IMG/VR virus record: IMGVR_UViG_3300012920_000280
Coordinates: 1 to 23,180 of that record
DNA length: 23,180 nucleotides
Source of the DNA: a virus
Reading direction: 5' to 3' (one strand)
The stretch's first letter is position 1. Each line of letters opens with the position of its first letter. The translations under genes and the position numbers were made by a program. The notes under the pieces were generated by a model that was not told where the DNA came from, searched no databases, and worked only from the letters and a program-made list of their open reading frames with translations. Below are positions 15,301 to 21,188 of the stretch, one piece after another.

Positions 15301-17784
15301 ACGTTAATAGTTCAACGACAAACATCTGTAGATGATATTACACAAGATAATGAGTACCGATTGATGTACCGTAGACACAGAAAAGATGAAATATCAGTTT
15401 CACATTCTGCAAGTATATTCATTACAGGTTCTACGGAATCATCATACAATGCCGCGTGGACTGGTAGTGGTACATTAAGTATTGGTAAAACTTTACCAAC
15501 AACAAACACACCATCTCTATGGGCAAATGCACAATATCTAAGTGGTTCAATACAAGAATTAAGATATTGGGCAAATCCATTAAAAGATATTGTTATTGAT
15601 GAACATACTTTATCAAGAGAATCTTATCATGGTAATGCTGAAACATCATCTTATTTTGATTTGAAGTTTAGATTCTTACCTGATTCAAGATTAAAGAATG
15701 TACAATCAACAGATTCACAACCATCACAACATCCTAACCAAAGAATATCAACCGTATTAAGTGGTGGGATATTATCAGCCTCATTATATAACTTTGAATC
15801 AGATGATTTAAGAGGTGTAACTGATGAGTACTATACAAAAGTACCATCTGCGGGAGCTAACAACATTATGAATAATAAAATTAGGGTAGAACCTAATAGG
15901 TTAAGAGGAATGTTAGATGTTGACCAAAGAAAAGAAAAATCTAAGTTTGATACTGCTCCAAACGATTCTAATCAATTGGGTGTTTATCTATCTGCAACAA
16001 AAATGTTTAATGAAGATATATACAACCATACAGGATACTTCGATATAGATGATTACATTGGAGACCCAGACCAGAGAGAAGGGTTTACAGAACAAAACGA
16101 ACAATTAGATTATTTAAGACGACAAGTATTCAAAAAGTACAGTTCTAAAAATTTAATAAATACTGTTATTGATATTCTTGCAAGATATGATTTCTCTGTA
16201 TTTGAACAGATTAGACAAACTGTTCCTGCTAGGGTTGATTACAACTCAGGTATTTTAATTGAACCACATATCTTAGAAAGACCAAAGGCCAAATCTAAAG
16301 TTAAGGTTACTAAAACAGAACCTATGTATCAGGTTACAATTGAGCCAATAGATAAAGACCCACAGATGTTTATTACTCCATTGGAAACTACAATGAGTGC
16401 AAGACCAAAAGTACAAGATTGGGAATACCCAACATATGAAACTGAAATAAGTGGTGGTGCTGCTCCTAACATTAGTATGGAGTATCCAACTTATAATACA
16501 ACAATTAGTGGTACTGCATCACCGAATGTACTTATGACGTATCCAACGTATGATAACTTTTCAAGTCCAACTATTCCTATGTTGACTGGAAGTTTTGAAG
16601 CCGCATATTTAACGTATAATACGAAGTTAGATTTAACTGCATCACAACAATTAGAAGGTGAGTATCCAACATATGATACTAAATTAGTTTTAACAGAATC
16701 ATTCTCTCAAACGGCAGAATACCCAACATATGATACAAAGTTAGATTTAACAGAATCGTTTAATCAAACGGCGGAATACCCAACGTACAATAGTAGTATT
16801 GTTATTGATGAACAATTTAGAAGTGCTTCTGCGGAAACGTTACAATATACACAATTACTAAATGTGTTTGAAACACCAAAAGATGTTACTGGATTGTATT
16901 ATTTATATAACGCAACTTTACCACAAATAACACAATCAATTGTAGTAACCAAAGAAGATTTAGAAAACAAAGGTTTGATTACTGCAAAATTACCATATCA
17001 GGCTTCAAGATATAAATTTGATATATTGATTCCATCTCAATCAGGTAATGTAGGATTTGGGGTTGGTTGGATTACAGGTTCGAATGGTAGTTGGAATTAC
17101 AATCCATTAGGTACAACTATAACTGATAAACGACCAGCAAAGTATGCGAGAAGTATAAATTATTTCTACAGTTCATCATTATCTGCTTCATTGGGATTAT
17201 CTTACTCATCCTCATTCTCACCAGCGAGAGTATCAACTGATGAGTTACCATTGGCAATAGATAATTTAAGATACTTAGGTTGTAAGATGACATCTGATTC
17301 TTTAACTACTAATTCACCAGATACACCTGATGGTAAACCTGTTATTGAAATATTTCAAGCAGACCCGAATGTACTTATTAATACATCTCAAACCGCAGAA
17401 GAAGGTAATTTAGATGTAGATACTCAAACAGGTATTGCTACTGTAAATATTGATGATTTAAAAATCTCTGAAGAAATAAGGTATCAAAGAGAATTAGAAT
17501 ATAAAGAAGAAGTTAAACAGTTCCGTAGAGAAATACAAAGATTAACTTCTATAGAAACGGCTAGAAGAAATGAATTTGATTTAAGATTACAAAACTCTGA
17601 AGATATAAGTAACAGAGAATCGGCAAGACAAGATGAGTTTGATATTGTAAATAATGCTGAGGTAGTTGAAAAAGAATTAAAACAAAAAGAAGTTGAAAAA
17701 GAAAGAGAGACGGAAAAAGAAGAAGTTAAGGGTGAAGATTTAGATGGATTTAAATTACCACCACAAAAAAGGAGAGGTAGATAA
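12340..17784 (+). CDS. Giant mosaic tail/baseplate protein with LamG-like domain and YPTY repeats
   Basis: The 1814-residue product is the largest in the window. Residues 40-150 form a beta-rich domain (EFHIYSGENLLGSN, then VVYNFL and SADGTELQL). Residues about 230-400 are a Pro/Thr/Ser linker. Residues 745-860 are helical and look conserved: HFDITWSYIKKLTSIHTREE, then LLYDVAKSLGW, then NNIPYLLKTKGSARAVKALI and STYGIP, a motif I associate with large structural proteins of marine T4-like phages. Residues 885-1085 look like a concanavalin/LamG-type sandwich (YHLRFDGDNYMQVPFD, ending in SGSIQELRYW). Residues 1362-1497 are seven YPTY repeats. Residues 1708-1800 are a charged coiled coil with a two-fold 21-residue repeat; the end is basic (PPQKRRGR). 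A role in peripheral baseplate or host contact is inferred. It is coupled by TAATG at both ends. Confidence 0.78.
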   Translation: MAMDIYDNGTNILLSKSPIDEPDLYASTDLERITEEPIALTEAEIKGVENKDFERKSKQEFHIYSGENLLGSNFTEIKYEINNDADNLYDYDIVLKPEDDVRKSNISKGSFSVVYNFLTQKTDKLKLENISADGTELQLIIDVEKGIVDSKEGLLEIFDDINAGSNAQYVLNFGDNNLAAITNIDFTLNERVGFINDTIPFPTSTFQNKRTRFYPISNQEGYWAEVFIDEEVVDSIPAGATIMADVEDAVPETNTTPSNIVLENEVPKPQSTGESPVMVSAPAPDPTTNPLQVQAPSETRTEVPYTFNFQGLTDPKNAELLNPNSRPIPETTVTTRTTTGENVIVSGRDLGLAPTPTRGQSISTSVQSGQSNQLAQSTMPTTGTSTFKDKLGSRLLLGQSITVNPRYRTTGRGAKFSLGFNENDILEYQIDRDVTGEPVYYIYDNDDDTLGFILRPGIDYFRLLNGKPTFSEVQYYNPLFKDESNFKTITVKLYKPLRGDLQTKPASIDRLVRNSYVEKLLVYPFTKVKVKENFSEPNFKIDMGTYGKSVGTDLKSWNDLLDANLTTSQQIVDKYISSSFTDNINVNYSDFSEFVHYSSAVERVNNFKYKVELIESFDSRIKTLQSVSGSEALTNISQSITRKNNVVSGMDGWERWMYNEPSSSLYTHYSSSAFTFKPWPKVSSQPVQLISVTSSDSINYYNGLIESASYFDSVNDARLTKSLPASIAEDPLNSDYLLFVDMIGHHFDITWSYIKKLTSIHTREEHPFDGMPNELLYDVAKSLGWKLSHGQDRAELWNYALGTDKFGNTLQSGSLASKPFEQYTHEVWRRIVNNIPYLLKTKGSARAVKALISTYGIPQTFLSIREYGGPAIEEERHIWEHERFVYHLRFDGDNYMQVPFDKVNDIDPITYLNRDPNPIDTIELQVQQDHNRDTAILNKDSNFAVIYESISTAQTNKKGNIHFYLSGSSGYKSASISNINVFDKQMGTLIVQRQTSVDDITQDNEYRLMYRRHRKDEISVSHSASIFITGSTESSYNAAWTGSGTLSIGKTLPTTNTPSLWANAQYLSGSIQELRYWANPLKDIVIDEHTLSRESYHGNAETSSYFDLKFRFLPDSRLKNVQSTDSQPSQHPNQRISTVLSGGILSASLYNFESDDLRGVTDEYYTKVPSAGANNIMNNKIRVEPNRLRGMLDVDQRKEKSKFDTAPNDSNQLGVYLSATKMFNEDIYNHTGYFDIDDYIGDPDQREGFTEQNEQLDYLRRQVFKKYSSKNLINTVIDILARYDFSVFEQIRQTVPARVDYNSGILIEPHILERPKAKSKVKVTKTEPMYQVTIEPIDKDPQMFITPLETTMSARPKVQDWEYPTYETEISGGAAPNISMEYPTYNTTISGTASPNVLMTYPTYDNFSSPTIPMLTGSFEAAYLTYNTKLDLTASQQLEGEYPTYDTKLVLTESFSQTAEYPTYDTKLDLTESFNQTAEYPTYNSSIVIDEQFRSASAETLQYTQLLNVFETPKDVTGLYYLYNATLPQITQSIVVTKEDLENKGLITAKLPYQASRYKFDILIPSQSGNVGFGVGWITGSNGSWNYNPLGTTITDKRPAKYARSINYFYSSSLSASLGLSYSSSFSPARVSTDELPLAIDNLRYLGCKMTSDSLTTNSPDTPDGKPVIEIFQADPNVLINTSQTAEEGNLDVDTQTGIATVNIDDLKISEEIRYQRELEYKEEVKQFRREIQRLTSIETARRNEFDLRLQNSEDISNRESARQDEFDIVNNAEVVEKELKQKEVEKERETEKEEVKGEDLDGFKLPPQKRRGR
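16423..16830 (+). repeat. Seven tandem ~19-residue YPTY repeats
   Basis: Within the 1814-aa protein, residues 1362-1497 consist of units beginning xYPTY: EYPTYETEIS, EYPTYNTTIS, TYPTYDNFSS, AYLTYNTKLD, EYPTYDTKLV, EYPTYDTKLD, EYPTYNSSIV. Six units are 19 residues and the third is 22. Units 5 and 6 are nearly identical, a sign of recent duplication. Alternating Thr and hydrophobic residues suggest a repeated beta-hairpin or beta-spiral shaft. Confidence 0.9.
17554..17643 (+). repeat. Two-fold 21-residue repeat in the C-terminal coiled coil
   Basis: ETARRNEFD (1739-1747) recurs as ESARQDEFD (1760-1768) in the 1814-aa protein. An offset of 21 residues equals three heptads, which fits a coiled coil. 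Confidence 0.6.
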
Positions 17785-19262
17785 TGTCAAAAACAGAAAA
17801 ACCAAGTAGAGGTAGAGAAGAAACTCCAAGAGGTAGAGGTAGAGGTAGAACTAGACCACAACCACCTGTACCACCACGTAATCCTGCTCCACCTAAAACG
17901 GAAGAAACTGTAGTGAATCCACCAGAGGTTTCACCTACACCACCACCGCCTCCACCAAAACCTAAGAGTAATCCTAAACCTGCGATTGGTGAAACATCAC
18001 CAAAACCATCAGGTAAAGGACAGGGTGAGACTGGTGTATCTAAGAACGCCCCTACAAAACCTACAGTATCAACGAGAGGTAGTGATGAATTACCAAAAGA
18101 TGATTTTGTTGATGATGTAAAGGTTAATGAGGTTATTCCACCTAAACCCACAAAAGGAGATGATGTAGTAGTAGATGATATTTCTGAAGTAACTAAAGAT
18201 TTATTAAAAGATTCTTTAAAAGATAATGATAAACCTCTTACACCTGAGAAACCAAAATCAGATGAAGATGAGATTGAAGATATTATTAAAACTATAGATA
18301 AAGAAGTAGATACACCTGCCAACGTAGGTGGTAGTGGTAAAGTTGATGATAGTGATACCAAATCTGAAGATGAACTTATTGATAAAATTACAAAACAGGA
18401 AGAAGAAGTAAATAAAGAAGTACCTGTTGATGTAGTAAAAGCATCTGAATTAGAAGATGAGGAAGAACGAATTCGTTTAGAACAAGAAGAACAAAAACGT
18501 AGAGAGTTAGAAAAAGAAAGAAAAGAAGCAAGAGAAGAAGCTGTAAAAGATGAACAACAAAGAAGAACATTGTTTGATAACGATATAGCTCAAAAACGTA
18601 AAGAATTCAGATTGTTAATGGATGAAAAATATCCTGAGTTTAGTAAATCTAATACACAAGGTAATAAAAAACCAAGTGAATCAGAATTAAGATTAAAAGA
18701 AGAACAACGAATTAAAGATAGAGAAGAAATAGGAAAAGAAAAACAAAAAATTAAATTAGATAAAAAACGTTTACAAAAAAGAAAAGTAGATAGATTAAAA
18801 AAAGAACGTACCAGAAAAACTGAAGAACAAAACTTTAAAGTTAACAGAATGAGAAAATCTGAAGTTCAAACTTTTTTTGAAGGTGATGTACTTTTAGAAC
18901 AAAAAGAAAAAACAGAACGTAATCCTGAAGTGAGAGGTGAAACTGAAGTTCAAATTAAACGTAGAGAAATCGCAAGATTTGAAAAACAGTTAGGTAGAAA
19001 GATAGTACCTCATAGAGATATAGTAGAAAGTGAAGAATCAGATTTTGATAGAAATGCTAATACTAACTCTAAAGAAGATATACTTATTAAAGTACCAAAA
19101 GATAATAAACCTCTAAAGGATTACAGAAAATTAAATAGGTTAGTAAATATAAGAAAAGGTTTAAATAAAAAGAAACCCAAAGATATTGATTTTATAAAGG
19201 CAAGAAAACCATCTCCTGAGTTAAATGATGTACCTTTGTTTAGAAGAAAACGTAGAAATTAA
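17784..19262 (+). CDS. Low-complexity, largely disordered phage protein
   Basis: I do not recognise the 492-residue product. It has four compositional zones: residues 1-95 are Arg/Gly- and Pro-rich (RGRGRGRTRPQPPVPP and a run of six prolines at 53-58); residues 100-225 are acidic with VDD/DDI motifs; residues 225-400 are a dense Glu/Lys/Arg helix likely to form a long coiled coil; residues 400-492 are basic, ending in PLFRRKRRN. No globular enzyme fold is evident. The start overlaps the preceding stop as TAATG, with AAGGAG at 17769-17774. The preceding protein ends in a similar charged coiled coil and RRGR, so this gene may be a continuation or scaffold partner of it. The plus-strand frame is preferred over the antisense frame because the overlap and Shine-Dalgarno fit. 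Confidence 0.75.
   Translation: MSKTEKPSRGREETPRGRGRGRTRPQPPVPPRNPAPPKTEETVVNPPEVSPTPPPPPPKPKSNPKPAIGETSPKPSGKGQGETGVSKNAPTKPTVSTRGSDELPKDDFVDDVKVNEVIPPKPTKGDDVVVDDISEVTKDLLKDSLKDNDKPLTPEKPKSDEDEIEDIIKTIDKEVDTPANVGGSGKVDDSDTKSEDELIDKITKQEEEVNKEVPVDVVKASELEDEEERIRLEQEEQKRRELEKERKEAREEAVKDEQQRRTLFDNDIAQKRKEFRLLMDEKYPEFSKSNTQGNKKPSESELRLKEEQRIKDREEIGKEKQKIKLDKKRLQKRKVDRLKKERTRKTEEQNFKVNRMRKSEVQTFFEGDVLLEQKEKTERNPEVRGETEVQIKRREIARFEKQLGRKIVPHRDIVESEESDFDRNANTNSKEDILIKVPKDNKPLKDYRKLNRLVNIRKGLNKKKPKDIDFIKARKPSPELNDVPLFRRKRRN
17831..17848 (+). repeat. Hexamer repeat (AGGTAG)x3
   Basis: Three perfect AGGTAG hexamers encode the RGRGRG tract of the 492-aa protein. Single related units lie at 17775-17780 (before the start codon) and near 17810. 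In-frame slippage would change the number of Arg-Gly pairs without a frameshift. Confidence 0.7.
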
Positions 19263-19290
19263 CTTTTTTAAATAAAATTTCATATTTATT
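19251..19290 (+). repeat. Direct repeat copy 1 spanning the end of the 492-aa gene
   Basis: CGTAGAAATTAACTT (19251-19265), 15 unrelated bases, then CATATTTATT (19281-19290). Copy 2 lies exactly 85 bp downstream. The first block includes the stop codon of the 492-aa gene. Confidence 0.6.
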
Positions 19291-19295
19291 TAAAA
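19266..19295 (+). terminator. AT-only hairpin immediately after the 492-aa gene
   Basis: TTTTAAATAAA (19266-19276) and TTTATTTAAAA (19285-19295) form a perfect 11-bp inverted repeat with an 8-base loop, starting 4 bp after the stop codon. It has no G-C pairs and no following T run, so it is a weak terminator candidate or an mRNA 3'-end stabiliser. Confidence 0.3.
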
Positions 19296-19298
19296 CCT

Positions 19299-19373
19299 TA
19301 TATTTATTAGTGTAAAGTTAAATTCGACATTGAATCGTAGGAATTAACTTAAAAATATTTTTTATCATATTTA
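19299..19373 (+). promoter_or_regulatory. Candidate promoter region for the 19407-23063 genes
   Basis: The 144-bp gap 19263-19406 has no gene. Boxes CATATTTA (19281-19288), TATATTTA (19299-19306) and CATATTTA (19366-19373) occur. The last ends 33 bp before the ATG at 19407, the same distance as the 663-670 box before clpP. AAAAAGG (19391-19397) is the ribosome-binding site, 9 bp from the ATG. Together with the two hairpins this reads as the end of one transcription unit and the start of another. Confidence 0.4.
19315..19363 (+). terminator. Hairpin followed by T-rich tract
   Basis: AAGTTAAATTC (19315-19325) pairs with GAATTAACTT (19341-19350) with one bulged A; the loop is 15 bases, within which CGA (19325-19327) could also pair with TCG (19335-19337). 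TATTTTTTA follows after five A's (19356-19364). It is a better intrinsic-terminator candidate than the upstream hairpin but is weak because the stem is AT-rich and the T tract is not adjacent. Confidence 0.3.
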
Positions 19374-19375
19374 TA
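19336..19375 (+). repeat. Direct repeat copy 2 in the intergenic gap
   Basis: CGTAGGAATTAACTT (19336-19350), 15 bases, CATATTTATA (19366-19375). It matches copy 1 at 14 of 15 and 9 of 10 positions with the same internal spacing, while the 15-base middle differs. Confidence 0.6.
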
Positions 19376-19406
19376 AGAGAACAAAAATACAAAAAGGTAA
19401 CAAATT

Positions 19407-20069
19407 ATGGGATATTTAGATAATTCATCAATAACGGTAGATGCTATCCTAACAAAGAAGGGTAGAGAGTTATTGGCAAAAGGTAGAGACTTTTTCGTAA
19501 TCAGTCAATTTGCATTAGCAGATGATGAAGTAGATTACGAATTGTGGAATGCGGCACATCCACTCGGTTCTGATTTTTACGGAATCATTATTGAAAATAT
19601 GCCGGTAGTAGAAGCAGTAACTGATGAGAGTTACTCTTTGAAATATAAGTTATTAACATTACCTAAAAATACAATTCGTATTCCTCAGATAATTCCGAAT
19701 CCAACGGCAATTACATTAGAGGAAGGTGGAAACCAACAGGTTGTAACAGTAACTACTAAGAATGGTGGTAACGAAACTTTAGGTTATACCGTAACATTAA
19801 TCAACTCAGATGCCGCAAGTATAGTTGGTGATGGAAATGGTATCGCTAATAATGCAGACCCAGTAGGGCCTAACGAAGATAAGAGAAGTGTAACAATTAG
19901 TACAAACTCTACATTCACCATTACTTCTAAAGTATTGGCTGATAATGTTGATATTTCTACGAGAGTAATTGTAGTAGGAAATGAAACAGGTGGTAGAGAA
20001 GAAATTACACTTTCAGTAACTAACAACCCAGATATAACAGTAGGTAATACTATTGATGGGACATTATAA
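19407..20069 (+). CDS. Phage virion protein with C-terminal Ig-like domain
   Basis: The 220-residue product begins MGYLDNSSITVDAILTKKGR, followed by ISQFALADDEVDYELWN (32-48) and YGIIIENMPVVEAVTDES (58-75). This N-terminal block is one I associate with conserved structural proteins of marine T4-like phages, from memory. Residues 98-208 form a beta-rich Ig-like domain (TLEEGGNQQVVTVTT, GYTVTLINSD, SVTISTNSTFTITSKV, EEITLSVTNN), of the kind phages add to virion surfaces for weak carbohydrate binding. It is first in the last operon, after the regulatory gap, with spacing of 24 bp to the next gene. Whether it belongs to the neck, tail or baseplate cannot be told. Confidence 0.75.
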   Translation: MGYLDNSSITVDAILTKKGRELLAKGRDFFVISQFALADDEVDYELWNAAHPLGSDFYGIIIENMPVVEAVTDESYSLKYKLLTLPKNTIRIPQIIPNPTAITLEEGGNQQVVTVTTKNGGNETLGYTVTLINSDAASIVGDGNGIANNADPVGPNEDKRSVTISTNSTFTITSKVLADNVDISTRVIVVGNETGGREEITLSVTNNPDITVGNTIDGTL

Positions 20070-20093
20070 TTAAGAATTTAAAAGGATAAAGAT

Positions 20094-21170
20094 ATGGCAA
20101 TTTTACCAGCAGGTTCGTTTAATACATCAAAAAGAGTATATACGGCATTCAAAGTAGGAGATGTTGTTGAAGGTGGTGTTGAAAGAGTGACTAGAGGTCT
20201 ATGGAGTGGAAACGTAGGTACATTAAGTGCATTCCATACTTCATCAGCACAATCAGCTACACAAAAACAATATTATTATGAGATTTTTAATGGAATCTCT
20301 ACAAACTCATTAAATGAGAGTCAGTTTTCTGTAGCTTACGGGCACAACGCAGGTAGTGGTTCATTAGGACAGAATGAAGATTCTCCATCAAACGCAATTT
20401 ATTCTCAGTACCAACAAATCCTACTTCCAGGTAATCAGAGAGTATTTAGTTTTAATAGTGTTGCATCACAACACATTTACGCAATCAATCTTAACAGAGC
20501 AAGATTGAAAGATAGATTAGACCCTGGTAACTTCCAAATTAATTTAGCAGAACTTAGTTCATCCGCTCAAAACCACGTTGCTACTGGTTCTAACATCGCA
20601 GTAACGAGTTCTATAGTTCACTCACTTATAGATGATTCTGCAGATACAGAACAATCAGCTGGACAAGTTGGTAGAGTATATAACTTAGTATCTGGTTCTA
20701 TTAATAGAGGTGTTTATTCACCAAAAACTTATTATGGTTCAGTATTTCCAGAACAAGGAGTTATTATACTTAACGCTGATACACTAAACAGTAAGTTAGC
20801 ATTTAACACCGTTACTGGTTCAAACGTAAATGGTGATAACGCATTTAAACTATTTACTTCTATTAGTGGAGCTGCAGTAATTAACTCATCTTTAGGATTC
20901 CAAGCAAGAAATGAAGAAAAAGTACAATCAACATTCTACTTCGTAAGAGCTAAGAATGGTGAGTATAATTTCTCTAACAATCCATCTTATGTAACGGGTT
21001 CAAATGGGGCATTCAAACAAGCATCATTTACTAACAATCCTAAAGCATATATTACAACAGTTGGATTATTCAACAGTTCACAAGAATTGTTGGCAGTAGC
21101 TAAGTTAAGTAAACCAATCCTTAAATCATTCTCTAACGAGGTGTTAGTTAAGGTTAAATTAGACTTTTAA
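20094..21170 (+). CDS. Virion structural protein with C-terminal module shared with the LamG protein
   Basis: The 358-residue product has Ser/Asn/Gln-rich, beta-type composition typical of tail or baseplate proteins. Residues 1-60 (FNTSKRVYTAFKVGDVVEGG) and the middle (YYYEIFNGISTNSLNESQFS, about 81-100) have no recognised domain. Residues 214-358 form a module that recurs in the next gene: GSVFPEQGVIILNAD, LGF, NFSNNPSYV, KAYITTVGLFN, ELLAVAKLSKPI, VLVKVKLDF. The domain ends exactly at the C-terminus. AAAGGA (20081-20086) lies 7 bp before the ATG. Gene spacing to the next start is 18 bp. A virion assembly or attachment role is inferred from the context. Confidence 0.78.
   Translation: MAILPAGSFNTSKRVYTAFKVGDVVEGGVERVTRGLWSGNVGTLSAFHTSSAQSATQKQYYYEIFNGISTNSLNESQFSVAYGHNAGSGSLGQNEDSPSNAIYSQYQQILLPGNQRVFSFNSVASQHIYAINLNRARLKDRLDPGNFQINLAELSSSAQNHVATGSNIAVTSSIVHSLIDDSADTEQSAGQVGRVYNLVSGSINRGVYSPKTYYGSVFPEQGVIILNADTLNSKLAFNTVTGSNVNGDNAFKLFTSISGAAVINSSLGFQARNEEKVQSTFYFVRAKNGEYNFSNNPSYVTGSNGAFKQASFTNNPKAYITTVGLFNSSQELLAVAKLSKPILKSFSNEVLVKVKLDF
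20733..21167 (+). repeat. Shared C-terminal module, copy in the 358-aa protein
   Basis: Residues 214-358 align with residues 455-587 of the next protein: GSVF..GVII with GEVF..GMII, LGF with LGF, FSNNPS with ISTNPS, YITTVGLFN with YFTTIGLYN, LLAVAKL with LLAIGKL, VKVKLD with VKVRLD. Confidence 0.8.
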
Positions 21171-21188
21171 GAACGACAATGATTTGTA

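Noticed and set aside
17750-18361. 203-codon open frame on the - strand opposite the 492-aa gene
   Set aside because: Its product is Ser/Gly/Leu low complexity that mirrors the Pro/Asp/Lys-rich + strand protein; the + strand gene has a Shine-Dalgarno sequence and TAATG coupling to its neighbour.
19281-19306. CRISPR-like or iteron-like repeat set in the 144-bp gap
   Set aside because: The short ATATTTA repeats are irregularly spaced and too short; nothing indicates an array or a replication origin.
19368-19375. Reverse complement of the T4 late promoter box TATAAATA (also at 5483-5490)
   Set aside because: Read as a T4 late promoter it would point leftward, antisense to all genes. I kept the + strand ATATTTA reading as the candidate and treat the minus-strand match as coincidence in AT-rich DNA.
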